Shown here piece after piece: positions 34,684 through 42,303 of a DNA stretch of 64,000 nucleotides. A program made the translations under genes and the position numbers. The stretch spans positions 1 through 64,000 of the forward strand of contig JAHCID010000010.1 in NCBI GenBank assembly GCA_026129405.1, given 5' to 3'. The stretch comes from a bacterium. Lineage in GTDB: Bacteria; Desulfobacterota; Binatia; DP-6. The notes beneath the pieces were generated by a model. The model was not told where the DNA came from, did not search any database, and saw only the letters and a program-made list of their open reading frames with translations. Positions within the stretch are counted from its first letter, which is position 1. Every line of letters begins with the position of its first letter.

Positions 34684-35249
34684 GCGTCGGCTCCGCAGCG
34701 CCCGCAGACGCCGGTGGCCTCGAGCGGTCCGGCGAACGTGCCGGCGACGAGGTCGAGATGCTGTACCCGGCCCATGCCCGGCTCGAGCAGGAGGGCATAG
34801 AGGGCCTCGGCCGCGACGAGGGCCCCGAGGGCCATGGGGGCGACGTGGCGCAGCGCGCCGGTGGCGGTGGCGTCCGCCGACGGCGTCGTGGCGCCGCTCG
34901 GCGCCGGATCCCAGCAGTGGCCGCAAGGCCGCCCGACGAGCGTCGCGACCGCCCCCACGGTGCCGATGCCGTGTCCGCACACGAGCGGGACGCCGGTCAT
35001 GAGCGCATGGTCGGCGAGGCGTGCGCGGGTCGTCGGGTCGTCCGAGACGTCGACCAGGACGGTCGCGTCGCCCGCGTCCTCGACCAGTATCGGCCCGGCG
35101 CGCTGCACGAGGATGCGTGCGAGCGCCGCGGCCGGGCCGTCGCCCGCCACGACGACGTGGGCGGCGTTGAGGAGATCCTGTCCCGTGCCGCCCACCTCGG
35201 GCAGCAGGATCTGACGGCTCCAGCGCTCGATCGCGGCGTCGTCCAGCAT
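34680..35249 (-). CDS. Truncated ThiF/MoeB (E1)-like protein with degenerate nucleotide-binding loop
   Basis: A 189-residue protein. The start IERWSRQILLPEVGGTGQ is exactly the opening of MoeB/ThiF-family activating enzymes, but the following GxGGxG loop reads VVAGDGPAAALA. The adenylation residues and about 60 residues of the domain are missing. CxxC pairs survive (PCGHCWD, VCGRCGADA) and may hold zinc. It begins at the base after the NIL gene's stop. It is probably a non-catalytic E1 relative acting as a scaffold for a sulfur carrier, alongside the intact E1 at the head of the operon. Confidence 0.7.
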   Translation of the reverse strand: MLDDAAIERWSRQILLPEVGGTGQDLLNAAHVVVAGDGPAAALARILVQRAGPILVEDAGDATVLVDVSDDPTTRARLADHALMTGVPLVCGHGIGTVGAVATLVGRPCGHCWDPAPSGATTPSADATATGALRHVAPMALGALVAAEALYALLLEPGMGRVQHLDLVAGTFAGPLEATGVCGRCGADA

Positions 35250-35534
35250 CTATTCGATCACGTTCTTCTCGATCGGCTCGACGGTCACGCCCTGCTCGCG
35301 CAGCCAGGCGATACCGCGCTCGATGGCGTCCTTGGCGCCGTCGAGCTCGATCGCGATGATGCCGATGTCCTCGTTGACGCTCGCCTGGCGGATGTTGAAG
35401 ACCAGATCGAACTGGCGGCTCAGCTGGTAGATGAGCGGCTCCTTCACGAGACGGCTCGGGTAGGTGAGGTACAGCTTGGTTTTGTGCTGCGGACGGCTCG
35501 TGCCGCCGCGTGCGAGACGCGGGGATCGGCTCAT
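35250..35534 (-). CDS. NIL-domain (ferredoxin-fold) protein
   Basis: A 94-residue protein from the ATG at 35534, whose ATGA overlaps the cysM stop. After a basic lead of about 15 residues comes one NIL domain: KLYLTYPSRLVKEPLIYQL, then NIRQASVNEDIGIIAIELDG. The domain is known from the C-terminus of the methionine-importer ATPase MetN, where it binds methionine, and from small proteins in sulfur-assimilation gene sets. In this operon it may sense a sulfur metabolite or assist sulfur transfer; that role is inferred. Confidence 0.85.
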   Translation of the reverse strand: MSRSPRLARGGTSRPQHKTKLYLTYPSRLVKEPLIYQLSRQFDLVFNIRQASVNEDIGIIAIELDGAKDAIERGIAWLREQGVTVEPIEKNVIE

Positions 35535-36508
35535 CGCTTCTGCCACCCGAGCCAGAGGTTCGTGGAGAGATAGCGATCGCCGAAATCCGGGAACAGCACG
35601 ACCACGGTGCCCTCCTCGAGGTCACGCGCCACCTGCAGCGCGGCGCAGTGGGCGGCGCCGCAGGACTGCCCCACGAGCAGACCTTCCTCGCGGCCCAGGC
35701 GGTAGACCATGTTGTAGGCGTCGTCGGTGGAGATGCCGAGCTTCCGGTCGAGCTCCTGCTCGTGGAAGATGCCCGGCACGATCGACGAGGCCATGTGCTT
35801 CAGGCCCTCGATGCCGTGGAAGGCGTCGTCGGGCTCGGCGGCGATCACCTCGATCGCGGGGTTCTGCTGCTTCAGATAGCGTCCGGTGCCCATGATCGTC
35901 CCGCCGGTGCCGATGCTGGCGACGAAGTGGGTCACGGCGCCCGCGGTCTGTCGCCATATCTCCGGCCCGGTGCTCTCGACGTGCGCGCGGGGATTGGCCT
36001 CGTTGTTGTACTGATCCGGCTTGAAGTAGCGTTCGGGCGCCTCGGCGAGGCGCGTGCGGCAGAGACGGATGGCGCCGTCGGAGCCCTCGAGCGGGTCGGA
36101 GAAGACGATCGTCGCCCCGAACGCGGTGATGACGTCCTTGCGCTCGCGGCTGACGTTTTCCGGCATCACGAGCTCGACGGGATAGCCGAGCGCCGCGCCG
36201 ATCATCGCCAGCGCGATGCCGGTGTTGCCCGAGGTCGAGTCGAGGATGGTCTTGCCGGGGACCAGGCGGCCGGTCTCGATGCCGTCCTGGACCATGCGCA
36301 GCGCGGCGCGGTCCTTCACCGAGCCGCCCGGGTTGAAGCCCTCCAGCTTGGCGAAGATGCGCACCCCCGGCGGCACGCCGTCGCGCACGCGCCGCAGCTC
36401 GCACAGCGGCGTGTTGCCGACGAGCGTCAGCACCGAGGGTGCGACGAGCGCTCCCTCGCGCGGCCCGAGCGGGCCGGCGAGGGCGGCATGGGCGACCGCG
36501 GGGTTCAT
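35531..36508 (-). CDS. cysM: Cysteine synthase using a protein-thiocarboxylate sulfur donor (CysM type)
   Basis: A 325-residue fold-type II PLP enzyme. The Schiff-base lysine is in NPGGSVKDRAALRM, and the phosphate loop is in TSGNTGIALAM plus SIGTGGTIMGTGRYLK. The MGTGR segment, the length and the C-terminal RYLSTNLW resemble Mycobacterium tuberculosis CysM, which uses O-phosphoserine and thiocarboxylated CysO, rather than CysK, which uses O-acetylserine and sulfide. As I recall, the arginine of MGTGR is the phosphoserine-binding residue in that enzyme. The neighbouring sulfur-carrier and E1 genes agree with this pathway. Confidence 0.85.
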   Translation of the reverse strand: MNPAVAHAALAGPLGPREGALVAPSVLTLVGNTPLCELRRVRDGVPPGVRIFAKLEGFNPGGSVKDRAALRMVQDGIETGRLVPGKTILDSTSGNTGIALAMIGAALGYPVELVMPENVSRERKDVITAFGATIVFSDPLEGSDGAIRLCRTRLAEAPERYFKPDQYNNEANPRAHVESTGPEIWRQTAGAVTHFVASIGTGGTIMGTGRYLKQQNPAIEVIAAEPDDAFHGIEGLKHMASSIVPGIFHEQELDRKLGISTDDAYNMVYRLGREEGLLVGQSCGAAHCAALQVARDLEEGTVVVLFPDFGDRYLSTNLWLGWQKR

Positions 36509-36521
36509 CGTGCGCGGACGC

Positions 36522-36797
36522 TCACCGTCCGCCGGCGATCGCCGGCACGATCGAGATCTCGTCGCCGGACTTCACCGGCGTCTCGAGGTTCTGAAGGAAG
36601 CGGATGTCCTCACCGTTGACGAAGATGTTGACGAAGCGGCGCACGGCCCCCTGCTCGTCGCAGATGCGATCGCGGATGCCCGGGTGACGGCTGTCGAGAT
36701 CACGGATGAGCGCGGCCACGTCGGCTCCCTGGGCTTCCACGGCTTCGGCCCCGCCGGTGAACTTGCGCAGCGGCGTCGGCACTCGAACCTGGGTCAT
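36522..36797 (-). CDS. cysO: Ubiquitin-fold sulfur-carrier protein (CysO/MoaD-like) with one residue after Gly-Gly
   Basis: A 91-residue beta-grasp protein. RVPTPLRKFTGGAEAVEA and RRFVNIFVNGEDIRFL correspond closely to CysO of M. tuberculosis, and the C-terminus PAIAGG carries the reactive diglycine. The gene then encodes one more residue, Arg, before TGA (GCC GGC GGA CGG TGA). Sulfur carriers must end in Gly-Gly to be adenylated, so removal of this arginine would be required, as known for carriers trimmed by JAMM proteases. No such protease is in the window. The gene lies 13 bp before cysM and 51 bp after thrC. Confidence 0.9.
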   Translation of the reverse strand: MTQVRVPTPLRKFTGGAEAVEAQGADVAALIRDLDSRHPGIRDRICDEQGAVRRFVNIFVNGEDIRFLQNLETPVKSGDEISIVPAIAGGR

Positions 36798-36848
36798 AGT
36801 GTCGGGTCCTCTCCTGGGTTGCCAGCCGCGATCGGCCGGCGGCTGTGG

Positions 36849-38102
36849 TCAGACGGCCGTGGCCTCGCGGGTGCCGCGGAGCCTGGCATAGAGCTCGTCG
36901 AAGTCGGCGAGCCGGGCGGGAATGCGGAACGGCTGCTCGACGTTGCCCGTGACCGCCTCGAGCGTCTTGTACCCGTTGCCGGTGATGCTGATGACGATCG
37001 ACTCGTCGCGCGGGATGCGTCCCTGCTCGATGAGCTTCTTGGTGACGGCGACCGTGGTGCCGCCCGCGGGCTCGGTGAAGATGCCCTCGGTGCGGGCGAG
37101 GAGCTTGATGCCCTCGACGATCTCCTCGTCGGTGACCGACTCGCCCCAGCCGCCGGACTCGCGCACGGCCTTCAGCACGTAGAAGCCGTCGGCCGGGTTG
37201 CCGATGGCGATCGACTTGGCGATCGTCTGCGGCTTCACGGGCGCGATGAGATCCGTCTGGCGATGCAGGGCCTGCACGACCGGTGCGCAGCCGCCTGCCT
37301 GCGCCGAGTAGATCTTGAAGTCGCCCTCGACGAGGCCGAGGTCGCGGAGCTCCTTGAAGGCCTTCGCGACCTTCGGGAGGATCGTGCCGCCGGCCGTGGG
37401 GACGACGATGTGCTGCGGCAGCTTCCAGCCGAGCTGCTCGGCGACCTCGAAGCCGAACGTCTTGGCGCCCTCGGTATAGTAGGGCCGCACGTTGATGTTG
37501 ACGAAGGCCCAGCCGTACTTGTCGGCGATCTCGCTGCACAGGCGGTTCACGTCGTCGTAGTTGCCGCGGATGGCGACGGCGCGCGGCCCGTAGATCGTCG
37601 AGCCGATGACCTTGCCCTGCTCGAGGTCGTCCGGGATGAAGATGTAGCAGTTGAGCCCCGCGCGGGCGGCGTGCGCCGACACCGAGTTGGCGAGGTTGCC
37701 GGTCGACGCACACGACACCGTGTCGAAGCCGAATTCGACGGCCTTCGAGATCGCCACCGAGACGACGCGATCCTTGTAGGAGAACGTCGGGTGGTTGACG
37801 GAGTCGTCCTTCACCCAGAGCTCCTGCACGCCCAGAACCTCGGCGAGGCGGTCGGCGCGCACGAGCGGCGTGTAGCCGGAGTGCATGCCGATGCGGGGCT
37901 CGCCCTCGACAGGGAGCAGCTCGCGGTAGCGCCAGAGGTTGCGCGGCCGGCTCTCGATCAGCTCGCGCGTCAGCACCTTGCCGATGGCCGCATAGTCGTA
38001 GACGACCTCCAGCGGCCCGAAGCAGGTTTCGCAGACGTGCAGCGGCGCGACCGGCGTTTCGGCGCCGCACTCGCGGCAGCGCAGTCCCGTCACGTAGCTC
38101 AT
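36849..38102 (-). CDS. thrC: Threonine synthase with N-terminal zinc ribbon
   Basis: A 417-residue PLP enzyme that converts O-phosphohomoserine to threonine. A zinc-ribbon N-terminus (LRCRECGAE, HVCETCFG) is followed by the PLP lysine in NHPTFSYKDRVVSVA, the phosphate-binding CASTGNLANSVSAHA, and SITGNGYKTLEAV. Length is normal for the class fused to a ribbon. Its ATG overlaps the moeB stop (ATGA). It is frequently found next to CysO/CysM genes, perhaps because both act on phospho-hydroxy amino acids. Here it falls under the same riboswitch. Confidence 0.95.
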   Translation of the reverse strand: MSYVTGLRCRECGAETPVAPLHVCETCFGPLEVVYDYAAIGKVLTRELIESRPRNLWRYRELLPVEGEPRIGMHSGYTPLVRADRLAEVLGVQELWVKDDSVNHPTFSYKDRVVSVAISKAVEFGFDTVSCASTGNLANSVSAHAARAGLNCYIFIPDDLEQGKVIGSTIYGPRAVAIRGNYDDVNRLCSEIADKYGWAFVNINVRPYYTEGAKTFGFEVAEQLGWKLPQHIVVPTAGGTILPKVAKAFKELRDLGLVEGDFKIYSAQAGGCAPVVQALHRQTDLIAPVKPQTIAKSIAIGNPADGFYVLKAVRESGGWGESVTDEEIVEGIKLLARTEGIFTEPAGGTTVAVTKKLIEQGRIPRDESIVISITGNGYKTLEAVTGNVEQPFRIPARLADFDELYARLRGTREATAV

Positions 38103-38827
38103 GGGTGATTACTCCTTTGCGCGGCCCGGACCTCGTGGCGGTCGCCGCAGGCGGCGCAGTTGGGATCGCGCGACAGCGGGACGCTGCGCCACGTCCCGGT
38201 CCGGGTGTCGATGGTGAGGAGCCGATCGCGGAACGCCGGCTCGAGATGGGCGAGGATGCGGACCGCCTCGCCGGCCTGGAGGGTCCCGGCCAGGACGACG
38301 GCAGGCCCGAGCACGCCGGCCTCCTGGCAGGACGGTACCTCGTCGGCGGGCGGGGCCTCCTCGAAGAGGCAGCGGTAGCAGGCGCTGCCGTGCGGCAGCA
38401 CCGTCAGCAGCTGGGTGCGCCAGCCGAGCGCGCCGGCGTGTATGAGCGGCACCTCCGCCGCCACCGCTGCATCGTTGACCGTGAACTTGGCGGCGATCGT
38501 GTCGGTGCCGTCGAGGACGACGTCCCAGCCGGCGAGCAGCGCCTCGTCGTCGGCGCCGAAGCGGCGGACCTCGGTTTCGATGGCGAGGGCAGGGTGCCGG
38601 TCGTGCAGCCGCGCGGCGGCTGCCAGCACCTTGGGACGCCCGACATCCGCCTCGTCGTAGAGCGGCTGGCGGTGCAGGTTCGAGATCTCGACGACGTCTG
38701 GGTCCATGAGACCGAGCGTGCCGACCCCCGCCGCCGCGAGGGCCATGGCCGCCGGGCTGCCGAGACCGCCGACGCCGATCACGAGGGCGCGGCCATGGTC
38801 GAGGCTGAAGGTGTCGGGATGGGGCAT
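38099..38827 (-). CDS. moeB: MoeB/ThiF-family adenylyltransferase (E1-like) activating the sulfur carrier
   Basis: A 242-residue protein. The nucleotide loop is LVIGVGGLGSPAAMAL. The adenylation site is in VVLDGTDTIAAKFTVNDA. Zinc cysteines lie in CYRC and CAAC, and the conserved VPSCQEAGVLGP is present. No rhodanese domain is attached, so sulfur must come from elsewhere. It would adenylate the C-terminal glycine of the carrier encoded two genes downstream. Its start codon lies inside the 3' arm of a hairpin and follows a SAM-I riboswitch, so it is the regulated entry point of the operon. Confidence 0.9.
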   Translation of the reverse strand: MPHPDTFSLDHGRALVIGVGGLGSPAAMALAAAGVGTLGLMDPDVVEISNLHRQPLYDEADVGRPKVLAAAARLHDRHPALAIETEVRRFGADDEALLAGWDVVLDGTDTIAAKFTVNDAAVAAEVPLIHAGALGWRTQLLTVLPHGSACYRCLFEEAPPADEVPSCQEAGVLGPAVVLAGTLQAGEAVRILAHLEPAFRDRLLTIDTRTGTWRSVPLSRDPNCAACGDRHEVRAAQRSNHP

Positions 38828-38865
38828 GCTGGCTCGTCAGACGTGTGACGGTCTCACCAGCATGC
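38824..38865 (-). promoter_or_regulatory. Riboswitch expression platform: hairpin sequestering the moeB start codon
   Basis: On the minus strand GCATGCTGG (38865-38857) pairs perfectly with CCAGCATGC (38832-38824), and the latter contains the moeB ATG (38827-38825). Inside, CGTCA and TGACG make a second 5-bp stem around a six-base loop. The structure begins 3 nt after the aptamer. It would block initiation when formed, so the riboswitch probably acts on translation. The alternative ligand-free pairing is not obvious to me. Confidence 0.7.
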
Positions 38866-38868
38866 GAA

Positions 38869-38983
38869 CATTTATCTTTCGCGGGGCCCGCGGGGGGCGC
38901 TCGCCGCGTCGGAATTAGCACCGGTCGTTCGCCGGTTGCTGTGGCTTCGCTGGGCCGGTCCCTCCGCCACTCTGGATAAGATG
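38869..38983 (-). ncRNA. SAM-I (S-box) riboswitch aptamer
   Basis: Read on the minus strand from 38983, the conserved S-box blocks appear in order: CUUAUCCAGAGUGGCGGAGG, then ACCGGCCCAGCGAAGCC, CAGCAACC and GGUGCUAAUUCC. They are followed by a GC-rich P4-like hairpin and GAUAAAUG, which can pair with the 5' CAU..UAUC as P1. Spacing and order match the class that binds S-adenosylmethionine. It lies 41 bp upstream of the moeB start and should lower expression of the cysteine/threonine/sulfate-activation operon when SAM is plentiful. Confidence 0.93.
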
Positions 38984-39006
38984 TCGTGCGTCTGTCTCTC
39001 GGTCGC

Positions 39007-39036
39007 GAGGTAGCCCGATTCACGCCGGCGTGTCAA
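39007..39036 (-). promoter_or_regulatory. Sigma-70-type promoter for the riboswitch-controlled sulfur operon
   Basis: A perfect TTGACA (39036-39031, minus strand) lies 17-18 bp upstream of a weak CTACCT/TACCTC -10 element at 39013-39007. Transcription would begin near 39000, about 17 nt before the SAM-I aptamer. The -35 match is striking in this GC-rich setting; the -10 is poor. Confidence 0.5.
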
Positions 39037-39061
39037 TGCGAAGTCGGGCCGAGGCGCGTGC

Positions 39062-39943
39062 TCACCGCCCGGCGCCGGGCTGTCCGGCCCCCGCCCGCTC
39101 GGGGTACGACGACACCGTACTCGGCACGGCGAGCCGCTCCGGGGTGTAGGCGAGGGCATCGATGCGGGCGACGAGGGCCGGCATCGGATCCTGCGCGGGG
39201 ACGCCACCCGTGGTCGCCAGCTTGTCCCGGGCCTCGGCCGCGATCGGCAGCTCGGGCCGGTGGTAGGCGAGGGTAGCGAGTGCGAGGTGGGCCTCCTCGG
39301 GCTCGTCCCGATCCCTCCAGGCCGCAGCGAAGACCCATAGTGTCTGCGCCGTCGCGTCGGTGTCCGGATACTGGCGCAGGAGGCCGCGCAGGCGTGCCTC
39401 GGCGGCGCGGAGGCTGCCGCGCCGGAGGTAGAACGTGGCGATGCCGGCGTCGTGCTCGGCCAGGCTCTCGCGGCACTCGCGGATGCGCAGCGTCGCGCGG
39501 TCGGCCCACGGGGTTCCCGGGTAGCGATCGACGATGTTCTGGAACGAGCCGAGGGCGTTCGTGACCGCCTGCTGGTCGCGGTCGGGCGTCTTGTGCTGGG
39601 CCAGGTAGGCGAGGCCGCGGCGATACTCGATCTCGGCGAGGTTGGGACTGGTCGGGTGCATGCGCTCGAAGTCGCCGAACGCCGCGATCGCCTCGGGGTA
39701 GCGGTTCGAGAAGTAGTACGCCTGCGCGATCCGCAGCTCGGCCTGCTCGGCGTTCGGATCGAACGGGTACTGATCGAGCAGCGCCTTGTACTTCTCGATC
39801 GCGAGGTCCCAGGACTCCTGGTCCATCGCCTCGCTCCCCTGCGTCCACAGGTCGGCGGCCGGCGTGATCGGCTTCTTGCCTGCGCACCCGGCGAGTGCGA
39901 GCAGGACCGAGACCACGAGGACGACCGGCAGGGTGCGCCGCAT
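39062..39943 (-). CDS. bamD: Outer-membrane assembly lipoprotein BamD-like
   Basis: A 293-residue lipoprotein. The signal sequence ends at a lipobox LALAGCAGK. Five TPR-like repeats follow, with the YfiO signatures [21 protein letters not shown], abbreviated here, and [21 protein letters not shown] (first 20 residues conserved). [11 protein letters not shown] and [14 protein letters not shown] are later repeats. BamD is an essential partner of BamA in inserting beta-barrel proteins, so the organism should have an outer membrane. The start at 39943 faces fabF across a 93-bp divergent promoter region. Confidence 0.88.
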   Translation of the reverse strand: MRRTLPVVLVVSVLLALAGCAGKKPITPAADLWTQGSEAMDQESWDLAIEKYKALLDQYPFDPNAEQAELRIAQAYYFSNRYPEAIAAFGDFERMHPTSPNLAEIEYRRGLAYLAQHKTPDRDQQAVTNALGSFQNIVDRYPGTPWADRATLRIRECRESLAEHDAGIATFYLRRGSLRAAEARLRGLLRQYPDTDATAQTLWVFAAAWRDRDEPEEAHLALATLAYHRPELPIAAEARDKLATTGGVPAQDPMPALVARIDALAYTPERLAVPSTVSSYPERAGAGQPGAGR

Positions 39944-40036
39944 GGGCGACGTGCTAGAGGATGGTCTGCGGGGAGTCAACGCGATGGAAGTCCGGCCGCG
40001 GACTTCACCTTGACTCCCCCCAAGGCGGCTCCTACT

Positions 40037-41308
40037 GTGCCCGACTTGCACGGACCAAACGGCACCCGACGACGGGTGGTCGTGACCGGCGTCGGTCTGG
40101 TCACGCCCCTCGGTACCGGCACCGAGCGCAACTGGGAGGCGCTCGTCGCAGGCCGATCCGGGGTGCGCGGCATCACCCGCTTCGACGCCGCCCGGCTGCC
40201 GGCCCGTGTCGCCGGCGAGGTTCGCGACTTCGACGCGGCCCAGTGGGTCGAGAAGAAGGACCTCAAGAAGATGGACGTCTTCATCCACTACGCCGTCGCC
40301 GCGGCGCAGATGGCGGTGGACGACGCCCGGCTGCCGTTGCCGCTCACCCGCCCGGAGCGTGTGGGCGCCATCGTGGGCGTGGGGATGGGCGGCCTATCGA
40401 CGCTCGAGGATGCGCACGGCCACCTCGCCGCGCTCGACATCAAGAAGGTGTCGCCGTTCTTCGTGCCGCGCCTCATCCCGAACATGGCCGCGGGCCAGAT
40501 CTCGCTGCGCTTCGGCGCGCGCGGCCCGAGCTACTGCACGACCAGCGCCTGCGCCTCCGGCGCGCACGCCATCGGCGACGCGGTGGGCTTCATCCGCGAG
40601 GGCCGGCAGGACGTCGTGCTCGCCGGCGGGGCCGAGGCGCCGATCGGCCTCCTCGGCGTGGGCGGCTTCCTGGCGATGCGTGCGCTCGCCACCAGCTTCA
40701 ACGACGAGCCCGAGCGTGCCAGTCGCCCGTTCGACGCGCGCCGCGAGGGCTTCGTCGTCGCCGAAGGCGCCGGCATCATGGTGCTGGAGGCCCTCGAGCA
40801 CGCGCAGGCGCGCGGCGCTCCCATCCTGGCGGAGGTGCTCGGGTGGGGCGCCAATTGCGACGCGTACCACATCACCCAGCCGTCGCCGCAGGGCGGCGGA
40901 GCCGCGAGCTGCATGCAGCAGGCGCTCGACGACGCCGGTCTCGCGTCCGATGCCGTCGGCTACGTGAACGCGCACGGCACCAGCACGCCCTACAACGACC
41001 AGGCCGAGACCGACGCCCTGAAGACGGTCTTCGGTGCGCACGCCTACCGGGTCGCCGTCAGCTCGACGAAGTCGATGACGGGGCACCTCCTCGGTGCGGC
41101 CGGAGCGGTCGAGGCGGCCTTCACGGTGCTGGCGCTTCGTCGCGGCGTGCTGCCGCCGACGATCAACCTCGACGAGCCCGATCCCGGGTGCGACCTCGAC
41201 TACGTGCCGAACCGTGCTCGCGAGGTTCGGGTGGGGGCGGCGCTGTCGAACTCGTTCGGCTTCGGCGGCACCAACGTCACGCTGGTGTTCGGGCAACCCA
41301 CGGCGTGA
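40037..41308 (+). CDS. fabF: 3-oxoacyl-[acyl-carrier-protein] synthase II
   Basis: A 423-residue condensing enzyme of fatty-acid elongation. It opens with [19 protein letters not shown]. The catalytic cysteine is in [15 protein letters not shown], and the two histidines are in [13 protein letters not shown] and [25 protein letters not shown] closes the fold. The GTG at 40037 is the best start by family length. No acp or fabG gene adjoins it. Its stop overlaps the GTG of the first ATPase gene, making a three-gene coupled unit with two ArsA-like ATPases. Confidence 0.95.
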   Translation: MPDLHGPNGTRRRVVVTGVGLVTPLGTGTERNWEALVAGRSGVRGITRFDAARLPARVAGEVRDFDAAQWVEKKDLKKMDVFIHYAVAAAQMAVDDARLPLPLTRPERVGAIVGVGMGGLSTLEDAHGHLAALDIKKVSPFFVPRLIPNMAAGQISLRFGARGPSYCTTSACASGAHAIGDAVGFIREGRQDVVLAGGAEAPIGLLGVGGFLAMRALATSFNDEPERASRPFDARREGFVVAEGAGIMVLEALEHAQARGAPILAEVLGWGANCDAYHITQPSPQGGGAASCMQQALDDAGLASDAVGYVNAHGTSTPYNDQAETDALKTVFGAHAYRVAVSSTKSMTGHLLGAAGAVEAAFTVLALRRGVLPPTINLDEPDPGCDLDYVPNRAREVRVGAALSNSFGFGGTNVTLVFGQPTA

Positions 41309-42303
41309 GCCCGCCGTCGCGGCCGCTGCTCGACCGCCGCCTCCACGTCGTGGTCGGCAAGGGCGGCGTGGGCAAGACGACCGTGACCGCCGCGCTCGCG
41401 CGGCTCCAGGCGCGGCGCGGGCTGCGTACGCTCGCCGTCGAGATGGACGCCGCGGGCCGTCTGCCCCGCCTGCTCGGGTTGGCCACGCCGCCCCCCGCCG
41501 GCGCGATCGTACGGGTGGCGCCGAATCTGCACGTGACGTCCATCGAGGGTCGCGCCGCGCTCGAGGAGTACCTCGGCATGATCGTGCCGGTGAAGCGGCT
41601 CCTGCAGTCCATCTTCTCGAGCCGCGTCTATCAGTACTTCGTCGCCGCGGCTCCGGGGCTGAAGGAGCTCATGACCGTCGGCAAGATCTGGTTCGAGGCG
41701 ACGCGGGAGGAGGACGGCAGGCCCGTGTGGGACGTGCTCGTGGTCGACGCCCCGGCGACCGGCCACAGCCTCCAGGTGCTGCGCATGCCGCAGGCCGCCC
41801 GCGACACCTTCGGCGCCGGGCTCGTCCAGCGCGAGGCGGCGCGCATCGTGTCGCTGCTCCAGGATCCGACGCTCACGGCCGTCCATCTCGTGACCCTGCC
41901 CGAGGAGATGCCGGTCACCGAGACGCTCGAGACCGAGGCCCAGCTGCGCGACCAGCTCGGCATGCCGCGCGGCCTCGTCGTCGCCAACCGCGTCCGCGGT
42001 CGTCACTTCGACGAGGCGTTGCTGGGCCGCCTCGACGCCGCCGCGCAGGCGACGGACGGCGAGGGGCGGGCGTTGCTCCACGGGGTCGCGGCGCGCGCCC
42101 GCGAGGAGAGCGGCTGGGCCGCGATCCACGCGCACTACCTCGGGCGCCTGCGCGCGGAGCTCGGCGACGCGCCGCTCGTCGAGCTGCCGTTCGTGTTCGT
42201 CGAGGAGTTCGACGCGGCGACGCTCGAGCGTCTGTCGCGCGTGCTCGCAGACGGCGTCGCCACCGCGCTCGGCGCCCCCGCCGCCGCCGGGGCTGCGCGA
42301 TGA
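41305..42303 (+). CDS. ArsA/Get3-like ATPase, first of a pair
   Basis: A 332-residue P-loop ATPase with a GTG start inside the fabF stop. The deviant Walker A is [18 protein letters not shown]. Switch-like [18 protein letters not shown] and [16 protein letters not shown] follow. The order and pairing with the next gene resemble mycobacterial Rv3679/Rv3680 and similar two-gene sets in other bacteria, where the proteins are thought to form a heterodimer. Arsenic-resistance cysteines are not apparent. The cargo, whether metabolite, metal or membrane protein, is unknown. Confidence 0.85.
   Translation: MSPPSRPLLDRRLHVVVGKGGVGKTTVTAALARLQARRGLRTLAVEMDAAGRLPRLLGLATPPPAGAIVRVAPNLHVTSIEGRAALEEYLGMIVPVKRLLQSIFSSRVYQYFVAAAPGLKELMTVGKIWFEATREEDGRPVWDVLVVDAPATGHSLQVLRMPQAARDTFGAGLVQREAARIVSLLQDPTLTAVHLVTLPEEMPVTETLETEAQLRDQLGMPRGLVVANRVRGRHFDEALLGRLDAAAQATDGEGRALLHGVAARAREESGWAAIHAHYLGRLRAELGDAPLVELPFVFVEEFDAATLERLSRVLADGVATALGAPAAAGAAR

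Noticed and set aside
35531-36508. Calling this gene cysK
   Set aside because: The MGTGR segment, the C-terminus and the cysO/moeB neighbours agree better with the thiocarboxylate-dependent CysM type.
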